A model generated the notes under the pieces. That model did no database searches. It was not told the DNA's origin and saw only the letters and a list, made by a program, of their open reading frames with translations. DNA of 64,000 bases from Labrenzia sp. OB1. GTDB taxonomy: Bacteria; Pseudomonadota; Alphaproteobacteria; Rhizobiales; Stappiaceae. Below, one piece after another: positions 1 through 7,785 of the stretch. The DNA is taken from the NCBI RefSeq assembly GCF_001624695.1, contig NZ_JSEP01000023.1, forward strand, positions 1 through 64,000, given 5' to 3'. A program made the translations under genes and the position numbers. The stretch's first letter is position 1. Each line of letters begins with the position of its first letter.

Positions 1-194
1 CTCATCAGACCGGTCTCAATCTCCCTGAGGCTCTGCGCGCCTGCAAGCTGGCCGAACAAAAGGGCCAGAAACTGGGTCTTCGTCGTCAAACGGCGGACGC
101 GGTGGTCCGCTTTATGCTCATCCACAAGGCGATTGAACTCGCCCCAAGGAACATGCTTCAGCACTTGATGAAAAACGCTATTGTGATGGCGCAT
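1..194 (-). mobile_element. IS4-family transposase, N-terminal 64 residues (cut by window edge)
   Basis: The reverse strand from 194 reads as the N-terminus of an IS4-family transposase of the DUF4372 plus DDE type: it opens MRHHNSVFHQVLKHVPWGEF and continues with the RRLTTKTQFLALLFGQLAGA stretch typical of that domain. Only 64 codons lie inside the window, so the DDE catalytic part is not visible. The insertion sequence end probably lies near position 296, inside the motif ccggacagcagtgg. That boundary is inferred, because the other terminal repeat is outside the window. The start codon lies inside a 15-bp inverted repeat, listed separately. Confidence 0.85.
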
Positions 195-265
195 GACATT
201 GATCCTCTGTTCGTGTCTCAAACGCGGCCAAACGTCTGAAACCGAGTAGAATCAATGTCATGCGC
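189..265 (-). repeat. 15-bp perfect inverted repeat over the transposase start codon
   Basis: Bases 189-203 (gcgcatgacattgat) and 251-265 (atcaatgtcatgcgc) are exact reverse complements separated by 47 bases. The left arm contains the transposase ATG (192-194 on the reverse strand). A transcript entering the element from outside would fold both arms together and hide the start codon. This resembles the known protection of IS10 and IS50 transposases against read-through transcription. The repeat is seen directly; the function is inferred. Confidence 0.6.
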
Positions 266-354
266 TCTGTCTAGATTTTTAAACCGGACAGCAGTGGATT
301 TTACCAGAGCATGACAGATCGCTATATTGGTCTACAAATTGGTCCGGATTACTG

Positions 355-1068
355 ATGAAACATCGGAAGACATCGCATGCGCTCGCAGAGCTTCGAAACT
401 TGCTCGACGGCTACGCGCCGGAAATGGGCGACAGGTTGCCGCCGGAACGCGAACTGGCGCGTCGCCTGACATGCAGTCGCGAAACGCTCCGCAATGCGCT
501 GTCGATACTTGAAGATGAAAATGAGGTCTGGCGGCATGTTGGCCAAGGTACGTTTCGCGGTCCCAGGCCGGGGGCCGCGCCTTTGCGAGAAAACCTGCTC
601 GTTCAAGCGACATCCGTCGAAGAGTTTGTGAATGCGAGATACCTGATAGAGCCTGTGATCGCTGCTGAAGCGGCACGTCGCGCATCACCTTCAGACATCA
701 TGCGATTGAATTCCTGCGTCGCTGCAGGGCGCAACGGTCGCGACAGGTTCGAATGTCAGAAGGCGGATGACGTTTTTCACCGGACAATCGCTGAGGTCGC
801 GAAGAACCCAATTTTGTTCTCGTTCCTGACCTTCCTGTCGGATGCAAGACGTCGCTCCGCTTGGCAATCACAATGGGATCGCACTTACAGGCATCTCGGG
901 ATTGAGGAGTTTACCGGGCAACATAGCAACCAGCACCAACGCATAGTGGCAAGTATCGAAGCTGGAAATGATTCAGCAGCAGAAACTGCGATGCGTGAGC
1001 ACCTGACCACGATCATTTTGGCCCTCCAGACAGCACCAGGCTCGCCCAAATTTTCGAACTTCACTTAG
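355..1068 (+). CDS. GntR-family regulator with FCD ligand domain
   Basis: A 237-residue regulator of the FadR subgroup. Residues about 5-70 form the winged helix-turn-helix, with the typical PPERELARRLTCSRETLRNAL segment. The remainder is an alpha-helical FCD domain. It keeps a FHR motif near residue 145 and a C-terminal QHQRIVASIEAGN...REHL segment that supplies metal or ligand-binding histidines. Regulators of this class bind acidic small metabolites and usually control a neighbouring catabolic operon. Here no such operon is adjacent: an IS4 element lies directly upstream and an unrelated ATPase downstream, so the original target genes may have been lost. Target and ligand cannot be predicted. 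Confidence 0.85.
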   Translation: MKHRKTSHALAELRNLLDGYAPEMGDRLPPERELARRLTCSRETLRNALSILEDENEVWRHVGQGTFRGPRPGAAPLRENLLVQATSVEEFVNARYLIEPVIAAEAARRASPSDIMRLNSCVAAGRNGRDRFECQKADDVFHRTIAEVAKNPILFSFLTFLSDARRRSAWQSQWDRTYRHLGIEEFTGQHSNQHQRIVASIEAGNDSAAETAMREHLTTIILALQTAPGSPKFSNFT

Positions 1069-1286
1069 GCGCAACCGGGCGTTCGCTGCACCCAGTCGAA
1101 TTTACAGATTGGGCTCACTCCGGCTCTTTGCGGCCGTTCAACGGTCGAGCTCTATGCTGCGCTGCGGCCCGTCATGACGGCCATTCGCCGCGGCGGCGTG
1201 GTCTGGGTATTTGCCAAGATCGTCGGAGCGGACGAAGCTGCCGCTCAATTTCTCGCCTGTTAACACTACTACCTGAGAAAAAGCTT

Positions 1287-1829
1287 GTGAATAATAGTAC
1301 TACCAGCCGACATGTGATCCTGTCAGGTTGTTCGGGCGGAGGAAAGTCCACGCTACTGGCGGAACTGGAACGGCGGGGCTTCGAGACAGTCGAGGAGCCT
1401 GGTCGCAGTATCGTTTCCGAGGCAATGCGCGGTGGCGATAGCGCGCTTCCTTGGGTAAACCCCGGAGCTTTCGCTCGACGCGCCATCGACATGGCCTCAA
1501 AGGACCGCGATAATGCGAAGGGCATGGAGCAATGGATCTTTTTTGACCGTGGCCTTGTCGACGCGGCTGTCGCTTTGGAACATGCGACGGGTGTCGCCAT
1601 ATCGGACACGCCAAGACAGACGAACCGCTATCACAGGCAAGTTTTCCTGACACCGCCCTGGCCGGAAATCTTCACCAAGGACAGCGAAAGACAGCTCGGT
1701 TTTGATGCGGCCATCGAAGAATACGGAAGGCTGCTCGCCGCCTATCGACATCCTGGATATGAAGCGATCATTTTGCCCAAGACCGATGTTCATGCCCGCG
1801 CGGACTTCCTTCTGGACCGCCTCCGCTGA
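1287..1829 (+). CDS. AAA_28-type P-loop ATPase/kinase
   Basis: About 180 residues if translated from the GTG at 1287, which leads directly into the nucleotide-binding core; the open frame extends upstream to 1128 but that part is arginine-rich and unconvincing. Walker A is GCSGGGKST at about residues 14-22. A following EEPGRSIVSEA segment and WIFFDRGLVD (Walker B-like, then a DRG motif) match small predicted ATPases of the AAA_28/NadR-kinase-like group. Members are stand-alone ATPases of poorly known function, some probably nucleotide or sugar kinases. The gene has no clear operon partner. The ribosome-binding site before the GTG is weak, so the start is uncertain. Confidence 0.75.
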   Translation: MNNSTTSRHVILSGCSGGGKSTLLAELERRGFETVEEPGRSIVSEAMRGGDSALPWVNPGAFARRAIDMASKDRDNAKGMEQWIFFDRGLVDAAVALEHATGVAISDTPRQTNRYHRQVFLTPPWPEIFTKDSERQLGFDAAIEEYGRLLAAYRHPGYEAIILPKTDVHARADFLLDRLR

Positions 1830-2114
1830 CAATTTGGGCGCCAAGCGGCCTTGCGGCGGCGCGGAGTGCAGATCCCGATTTGGACTGGTGCACGGTCGAC
1901 ACAAACGGCCCATTGTTGCCGTTCATCCGACTCAATGTCGCTGCGGTGCGAGTCGAAGGAAACGTTCGCGGCAACTGCTAAACCAGGACACCCGGCAAAG
2001 TCGGCAGTGCGGGACGAAGTGAGCTTTCGTGCAGTATCGCGAACGGCAGCTTTGCTAACCGCCATGCTTGGCCGTACAGCCGGCTTAAGGAGAGGTATGC
2101 CTGACGATCTTCCA

Positions 2115-2978
2115 TCACTTGGGCAGCATCTTGCGAAGAACGGTGTCCAGGGGCGTAACCTCGAAACCAGTTAGCAGACGCCGGAGGCGGGTGTCGGACA
2201 ACTGATGGTCGGTATTCCAAAGATAGCGCATCTCATTCAATTCACGGGCAAGCTCCCAGAAAGGGGCTGTGAGGGTAAAAAGCCACCAGGGAAACCGAAC
2301 GACTTTCAGCTCGTGTTCTAGAATCTTTTCAAGGCCGTTTTTGATGTCGAGTGCGGTGAGTGTGTGCCCTTTGAAAGGAACATCTTCGAATTGACCAAGT
2401 TCGGCGCGCTTCTCGGCCAGCGCGGCTGCGGCACGGGCCCAATCAGGCAAATAACACATCGCCTGACGTGTATCCGCCGGGCCGGCAGCGGTGATTTTGT
2501 TCCGCTTGATATCGCGCAGGTAGATCTGGGACATGATGCAATCATGACTATCTGGATCGATGAAGTTGCCCGCACGCAAGACGATCGTTTGTACCCCGCT
2601 GGCCGCGTATTCTCTCTCCATTGCCAAGCGTATTTCACCCTTTCGGCTGACGGGATCGGGCACCGTTGTTTCCGACCACAGCCCCGGCTGATCACCGAAG
2701 TGATAGACATTCCCGGGTAAGACAACAGTTGCCTGCGCGTCCCGTGCGGCGGAAATCACTTCTTTGGTGATCTGGGGTATGAGCGTCTTCCAGTTGTGAT
2801 AGTTCGGGGGGTTGAGCCCGTTGACGATGACGTCGCAACCTTTTGCAACCTCCGTCAACACGTCCTTGCCGCGATCATACCGCCTGACCTCCCACCCGGC
2901 GGCTTCAAAAGCGCGCGAGCTGTGTCGACCCACTTTGCCGGATGTCCCTAGGACGAGTACGCGTCTTGTCATTTTCAT
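2115..2978 (-). CDS. NmrA/NAD-dependent epimerase-like oxidoreductase
   Basis: A 287-residue Rossmann-fold protein of the atypical short-chain dehydrogenase (NmrA/epimerase) class. The dinucleotide-binding motif GTSGKVG is at residues 11-17, followed by an acidic end of beta-2 and a GCDVIVNGLNPPNYHNW segment. The classical YxxxK catalytic pair is not evident, as in many NmrA-like members that sense NAD(P) or act on modified nucleotides and quinones. It is transcribed away from the LysR gene starting at 3064; the 85-bp AT-rich gap between them is the usual arrangement of a LysR regulator and its target. Substrate is unknown. Confidence 0.75.
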   Translation of the reverse strand: MKMTRRVLVLGTSGKVGRHSSRAFEAAGWEVRRYDRGKDVLTEVAKGCDVIVNGLNPPNYHNWKTLIPQITKEVISAARDAQATVVLPGNVYHFGDQPGLWSETTVPDPVSRKGEIRLAMEREYAASGVQTIVLRAGNFIDPDSHDCIMSQIYLRDIKRNKITAAGPADTRQAMCYLPDWARAAAALAEKRAELGQFEDVPFKGHTLTALDIKNGLEKILEHELKVVRFPWWLFTLTAPFWELARELNEMRYLWNTDHQLSDTRLRRLLTGFEVTPLDTVLRKMLPK

Positions 2979-3063
2979 CTCCTAAGCGTCTTGTTGGGAG
3001 ACTTATCCAAGTTGTATATGAATTATAATTGCAAAAAATTTTCTATTTGATATTCATTTTTGA
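2979..3063. promoter_or_regulatory. Divergent promoter region between reductase and LysR gene
   Basis: An 85-bp AT-rich gap separates two divergent genes. It contains the imperfect palindrome gaattataattgc and an ATGAAT...ATTCAT inverted pair, the kind of dyad LysR regulators bind. The position argues for shared control. No single site can be assigned with certainty. Confidence 0.4.
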
Positions 3064-3954
3064 ATGAACTTAACCTCCCATGATCTTGACTGGGCCTACA
3101 TCCGATCCTTTTTGGCTGTTGCTGAAACGGGGTCCTTGACCGCTGCGGCAAAGAAAACGGGTCAAAGCCAGCCGACGCTGGGACGGCATGTCAGGGCGGC
3201 GGAAGAAGCTCTGGGAACGCAACTTTTTGTCCGCACGACGGGCGGTCTTGAGTTGACAGAGGCCGGATTGACTTTGCTGGAACCCGCGCGCGCGATGGCC
3301 GAGGCGTCAGCCCGGCTGATGACATTGTCGGCCGGCCGCGATGCGCGGCTTTCCGGAACAGTGCGGATAACCGCGAGCAACGTCGTGTCCCACTACCTGC
3401 TGCCTGACATCATCGCAGACCTGCGCCAGAGCGAGCCGGACATCGAAGTCGAACTTGTCCCATCTGACACATCAGAGAGCCTGATTTTCCGTGAGGCCGA
3501 TATCGCGGTGCGCATGTATCGCCCCACACAGCTGGATATAGTGACGCGCAAGGTGTCTGATCATCCAATCGCTCTCTACGCATCGAAGGACGCATTGATC
3601 CGGCACGGAAACCCGCAGAGTTTCGAAGAGCTGGCCGCGCTGGATTTTGTCGGCTTCGACAGGTCCGACATGATTATTCGGACAATGCGAGCCCTTGGGT
3701 TTCCGGTAGACCGGCATTTCTTTGCCGTGCGGTGTGATGATCAGGCAGTATATTGGGAACTGGTCCGAAAAGGGTGCGGCGTGGGAGCAATGCAAACCAT
3801 CATCGGCGACGCTGACGCAGAGGTTGAACGGCTCGATTTTCAACCCGAGCTCCCCAGTCTACCCGTCTGGCTTGCCGCTCATTCGGCTCTGCACAAGATC
3901 CCGAGAGTGAAGCTGGTATGGGACTATTTGGCGAGCCGGCTCACGCGAAAATAA
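3064..3954 (+). CDS. LysR-family transcriptional regulator
   Basis: A 296-residue regulator. The N-terminal helix-turn-helix spans about residues 10-70 and shows the family signature TGSLTAAAKKTGQSQPTLGR followed by LGTQLFVRTTGGLELTEAG. Residues about 95-290 form the LysR substrate-binding domain (beginning LSGTVRITASNVVSHYLLPD). The gene is divergent from the NmrA-like reductase at 2115-2978, its most probable target. The effector cannot be read from the sequence. No ribosome-binding site is obvious before the ATG, but the alignment of the DNA-binding domain supports this start. Confidence 0.9.
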   Translation: MNLTSHDLDWAYIRSFLAVAETGSLTAAAKKTGQSQPTLGRHVRAAEEALGTQLFVRTTGGLELTEAGLTLLEPARAMAEASARLMTLSAGRDARLSGTVRITASNVVSHYLLPDIIADLRQSEPDIEVELVPSDTSESLIFREADIAVRMYRPTQLDIVTRKVSDHPIALYASKDALIRHGNPQSFEELAALDFVGFDRSDMIIRTMRALGFPVDRHFFAVRCDDQAVYWELVRKGCGVGAMQTIIGDADAEVERLDFQPELPSLPVWLAAHSALHKIPRVKLVWDYLASRLTRK

Positions 3955-4193
3955 CCATTCCCGAAGCAACAAAGTGCTCTACGTTCCTGGACGAGCGTTT
4001 GTTGCCCATCCCGTAAATTCGGTTTTCCTGCTGCGCGCGCTCACAGCGGGGGAAGGTATCACGAGCCGGAAATTGGGTGGTGCCTTGCACAAGAAGGATC
4101 GGCCATTCCTGCGGTCCGCGGCAGAGATCACATATCGAAGCCGTTTTTGGCTTCCTATCTGATGTTCACTCGTCGTCATGCTTCTTGCGAGGC

Positions 4194-4229
4194 AGCCCCG
4201 GCACAGACATGGTGCCGGGGCTTTGATTT
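4194..4229. terminator. Hairpin downstream of phoX
   Basis: An 11-bp perfect stem, 4194-4204 with 4212-4222 and a 7-base loop, is followed on the plus strand by ctttgattt. It sits 18 bases past the phoX stop codon. The T-run is weak, and better placed for plus-strand than minus-strand transcripts, so it may act in either direction. Confidence 0.5.
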
Positions 4230-4239
4230 GTCGCGGACC

Positions 4240-6165
4240 TTAGCCCACCAGCGCGTTGTCGTTGCGTTTCACGACCACGATGGAAGAGCGGGGAAGGGAG
4301 CCTTCGCCATCTGGAAAGGTGCCGCCGGGGTGCTGGATGCCGACGAACATGGTGCGTTTGTCAGCGGACCATGTGAGACCGGTGACCTCTGACCCGTTGG
4401 GACCGGTCAGGAAACGGCGGATTTCGCCCGTGACCGGATCGCCTGCCAGCATCTGGTTGTTGCCCATTCCGAGGAAGTCGCCCTCGTTATCATCGTCACC
4501 ATCCGTCTGGATCCAAAGCAGGCCGGTCGTGTCGAATTGCATCCCGTCGGGCGAGTTGAACATATTGCCCGCGTTGATGTTCGCAGTCCCGGCGTAAGGC
4601 CCTTCGGAATGAACATCCGGGTTCCCTGCCATCACGTAGAGATCCCAATCGAAGGTTGAGGCTGCATGGTCGTCGTTGTGCGGCCGCCACCGGACGATCT
4701 GGCCATATCGGTTGACCTCGCGCGGATTGGGAGCGTTGGGAACCATAGGCTCACCCGCCGCGTTGGTGCGGACGTTGCCGTCGTCGTCCAGGGCACCCCG
4801 GCGGGAGTTGTTGGTGAGGCAGCAGTAGCCTTCGACAGCTGTTGGATTTACGGCAATCCACTCCGGCCGGTCCATGGTGGTGGCGCTCACGGCGGTGCCT
4901 GCCATGCGGGTGAAGATAGCGATTTCGGCCTCGGTCATGCCGGTATCTTCGGGCGTCAGAGCGAGCCAGACACCGGTGCCATCGTCGTTGAACTTGGCCA
5001 CATGCAGTTGCCCTTCACTGAGCAGCGTCGAGGTCTGACCGCCGGGGACGTAAACGTCACGGCTGACCCACTTGTACATGTACTCGCCCCGTTCGTCGTC
5101 CCCCATATAGACAACCACCTGACCGTTCGGGGCAAGGGCATAAGCCGCATTCTCGTGTTTGAAGCGGCCAAGGGCGGTGTGTTTGACCGGGGTGCCTTCC
5201 GGATCCCAAGGGTCGATTTCCACGATGTAGCCGGCGCGGTGCGGCTCATTCGGGTTCTTCGAGATATCAAAGCGTTCGTCGAAGCCGTGATAATTGTAGC
5301 GGCCCGGGTCGACTTTGGTGGAGACACCGTAACGTTTGAACCCATTGGCGTGGACCTCGTCCAGCGACAGTTCAGCAGTTGTGCCGAAATAACCGTTGAA
5401 GTTTTCTTCGCAGGTCAGGTAGGTGCCCCAGGGCGTGCGGCCCGAACCGCAGTTGTTGAATGTCCCGAGAGACTGTGTGCCGGCTGGATCGGCGGCAGTC
5501 TTGAGCAGATCGTGACCCGCAGCGGGCCCGTCGATTTGCATCGGTGTCCGGTGGTGAATGCGGCGGTTGTAGGGGCTGTCGACAACGACGTTCCAGCCGC
5601 TGTCATCCTCGGCCACTTCCATCACGGTCACACCCTGGAAGTTCTGCAGGCGGATGACGTCATCGGCAGAGTCAGGTTTGCCTTCCTGTCCCGATGGCAG
5701 GTTGATCCCGGCGTTCACATATTCCGAGTTTACAACGAGCAGTTCGGTACCGCGCAGGTTGAAAAGCTCCATCCCATCAGTGTTTTCTCCGAAAACGCGA
5801 TCAGAGCCTGCTGTCGGGATGCCGGTCGCAGAATCAAAAGCAGGCGCGTCGCTGAAGAGCGGATCGCCCCAGCGGACAAGTACATCCCACTTGTATCCAT
5901 CGGGCACATGAACCGTGCCATCGGTTTGCGGGGCAAGCTGGTCAAAGGCGAAGCGAGAGGCCTGCTGGGCCATAGCGGAACTGCCGTTGAACAGGCCGGT
6001 TCCCATCACCGCAGCGCCGGAGCCGAAGGCCAGAGCACCACCCAGGAATCCACGACGAGAAACCGCGCGTTCTACAACGCGGTCAAAATCTTGGATGTCT
6101 TCGCGCGGGAATTTCATCTCGTCTTCTTCGTCGAAAGACAGCGCGTCATAATTTATTCGGATCAT
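4240..6165 (-). CDS. phoX: PhoX-family alkaline phosphatase (DUF839), Tat-exported
   Basis: A 641-residue PhoX-type phosphatase, an enzyme that releases phosphate from organic phosphoesters outside the cytoplasm using iron and calcium. The chosen ATG at 6165 has a strong gggagagg site five bases upstream; the frame is open for another 49 codons but without protein-like sequence. A twin-arginine signal SRRGFLGGALAFG lies at residues 36-48 and an AMAQQA cleavage region at about 65. The body carries DUF839 features such as PWGTYLTCEENFNGY, FKHENAAYAL and VVYMGDDERGEYMYKW. PhoX proteins are usually induced by phosphate limitation; a Pho-box-like site lies 78 bases upstream. The gene is monocistronic. 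Confidence 0.88.
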   Translation of the reverse strand: MIRINYDALSFDEEDEMKFPREDIQDFDRVVERAVSRRGFLGGALAFGSGAAVMGTGLFNGSSAMAQQASRFAFDQLAPQTDGTVHVPDGYKWDVLVRWGDPLFSDAPAFDSATGIPTAGSDRVFGENTDGMELFNLRGTELLVVNSEYVNAGINLPSGQEGKPDSADDVIRLQNFQGVTVMEVAEDDSGWNVVVDSPYNRRIHHRTPMQIDGPAAGHDLLKTAADPAGTQSLGTFNNCGSGRTPWGTYLTCEENFNGYFGTTAELSLDEVHANGFKRYGVSTKVDPGRYNYHGFDERFDISKNPNEPHRAGYIVEIDPWDPEGTPVKHTALGRFKHENAAYALAPNGQVVVYMGDDERGEYMYKWVSRDVYVPGGQTSTLLSEGQLHVAKFNDDGTGVWLALTPEDTGMTEAEIAIFTRMAGTAVSATTMDRPEWIAVNPTAVEGYCCLTNNSRRGALDDDGNVRTNAAGEPMVPNAPNPREVNRYGQIVRWRPHNDDHAASTFDWDLYVMAGNPDVHSEGPYAGTANINAGNMFNSPDGMQFDTTGLLWIQTDGDDDNEGDFLGMGNNQMLAGDPVTGEIRRFLTGPNGSEVTGLTWSADKRTMFVGIQHPGGTFPDGEGSLPRSSIVVVKRNDNALVG

Positions 6166-6511
6166 TTCCTCTCCCCTCGTAGCGGAATGATTCAATACGC
6201 TCGGTGGCGAGCAAGCGAATATTGTCGTTATAGGGCAGGCATGTAACGGGAAGGTGTCAGTATCCGGCATATCCGCCGCGCAGCGACAAGCATACCGCAA
6301 CTGTGAACGCATGTTGCATTTGCGAGACCCCGCGAAATCAATACCGGGAAAGTCCGCTCCGCAGTCATTCGTTCAATCCGCTGCAAAAGCCCGCTTCCCG
6401 GCCTTTCTGGGCATTCGATCAGTTCGCAAGGAATGGCGGCTTTGGACGTTGGTTTTCGAGCCCCGAAGGACCGACAAGCACCCGCAAGGCAACTGTCACC
6501 CGCCCCCTCCC
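6166..6511. other. Intergenic stretch upstream of phoX
   Basis: These 346 bases hold the phoX promoter side and the 3' end of the metallo-hydrolase transcript. Apart from the candidate Pho box at 6243-6260 no gene, repeat or convincing hairpin is seen. Confidence 0.5.
6243..6260 (-). promoter_or_regulatory. Candidate Pho box for phoX
   Basis: On the reverse strand the 18 bases read CTGACACCTTCCCGTTAC. This resembles two CTGTCAC-like half-sites with 11-bp spacing, the PhoB arrangement: about 5 of 7 matches in the first half and 4 of 7 in the second. Placement 78 bases before the phoX start supports it. The match is weak. Confidence 0.3.
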
Positions 6512-7357
6512 TCACTCCTCCCAGCGAAACGCCCCCTTGTCCGCCTTCACCCGCCCCAATGAGGGCAGTGCGAAGTGGCTGCCGAGGACGAGGCAGCCGG
6601 AGTCCGAGGCGGTTTCGAGCAGGTGCCGGCGCGAGGTGACCGCCATCTGCGCATCGGCATCGAATTTGAAGTGCCAGTCGGGATGCCAGCATTGCACGGT
6701 CGAGTGCAGGGCATCTCCGGTGATCAGGGCTTCGCTGCCGCCGCATTTGATCTTCACCGAGACGTGACCCGGCGTGTGGCCGGGAGTGGGGATCAGCGTC
6801 ACATGGTCGCCCAGCATGTGCCCTGCCTCGACCAGTTCCACCTGCCCCGCCTCGACCACCGGCAGAATGCTCTCCTTGTAAAGATCGCCGTTGCGGCCGC
6901 GCTGCATCTGTTCGTCCGCGGACGGCATCAGGTAGCGGGCGTTCGGAAAGGTCGGCACCCAGCGGCCATCCTCCAGACGGGTGTTCCAGCCAACATGATC
7001 GGTGTGCAGGTGGGTGCAAAGCACATAGTCGATCTCCGCCACACCGACGCCCGCGGCGGTCAGGGCCGCCATGAAGCGCGGGGTCGAGCGCTTGTGCCAG
7101 TCCGGTGTTCCGGGAACCGTCTTGTCATTTCCCACGCAACTGTCCACGAGGATGACATGGGACGGCGTTTTCAGCAGAAACCCCTGAACCGGAAGGATCA
7201 GCCGCCCGGAGCGCGGGCACACGCCACCCCTGACGCGGGCCTCGACGATTTTTGCGACATCCGGCCCTGCGCCCGGAAACAGCTCTTCCGGCGTCTGGAA
7301 GGGGGCGTGGACTTCGAGAATTCTCCACACTTCGACATCACCGACCTTGCAAAGCAT
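6512..7357 (-). CDS. Metallo-beta-lactamase-fold hydrolase
   Basis: About 281 residues from the ATG at 7357, which has GGAAG six bases upstream; the open frame starts ten codons earlier. The zinc-binding signature HLHTDH is at residues 116-121, followed by a TPGHTPGH motif and the bridging aspartate in TGDALHS. The order is that of class B hydrolases. The HLHTDHVGWN form is common in uncharacterised environmental MBL hydrolases distantly related to lactonases. There is no signal peptide, so it is cytoplasmic. The substrate cannot be deduced; lactones, esters and thioesters are all possible. It stands alone on the minus strand. Confidence 0.85.
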   Translation of the reverse strand: MLCKVGDVEVWRILEVHAPFQTPEELFPGAGPDVAKIVEARVRGGVCPRSGRLILPVQGFLLKTPSHVILVDSCVGNDKTVPGTPDWHKRSTPRFMAALTAAGVGVAEIDYVLCTHLHTDHVGWNTRLEDGRWVPTFPNARYLMPSADEQMQRGRNGDLYKESILPVVEAGQVELVEAGHMLGDHVTLIPTPGHTPGHVSVKIKCGGSEALITGDALHSTVQCWHPDWHFKFDADAQMAVTSRRHLLETASDSGCLVLGSHFALPSLGRVKADKGAFRWEE

Positions 7358-7785
7358 TGGCAACTTCCTTTCAAGACACCTGAACACAAGGAGAGAGCCT
7401 AGCCCTTGTGGTGCTTAGCGCAAGAGTAGACCCCGGTCGCGCTGTGCTTGCCGGGGGCGCCGCCGGGGTGAGCGCTGCGTATTGCATTTGTCTGGAAGGG
7501 CGGCTGTCGGAGCCGTGCCCAGCCTCCCCCCCCCGGGAATGCCCGAACCAGCCGGGCGCTCTCCACGGGCTTTAAGGCATTGTTGACCGCGAACACTCTT
7601 TCAGCCCTCATTGCCTTGACACCGGGCACCGCCTCGGGTTCCGTGAGCTGCGCGACTGAGTGCGTCGGCGACAGGCCTGCCGTCCTTTTTTGAGTGCCAT
7701 TTACGCCACAAATTATTCAAACATTACACGTACATCCGCGTTCACGAGTGCCCCCAAGGGCACGACCAACCCATGGAGATGACCG
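7358..7785. other. Intergenic stretch between divergent genes
   Basis: These 428 bases lie between the divergent MBL hydrolase and carbonic anhydrase genes. The part nearest 7700-7745 is AT-richer and likely contains the plus-strand promoter; a run of nine C residues occurs around 7526-7535. No ORF or RNA gene is convincing. Confidence 0.5.

Noticed and set aside
1069-1286. Possible remnant of a zinc-type dehydrogenase
   Set aside because: One frame gives a short LYAALRPVMTAIRRGGVVWV stretch followed by a stop, vaguely like the NAD domain of alcohol dehydrogenases, but it is too short to support a pseudogene.
4666-6246. 526-residue plus-strand frame
   Set aside because: It is fully antisense to phoX, whose motifs and strong ribosome-binding site are clear; high GC keeps the opposite frame open.
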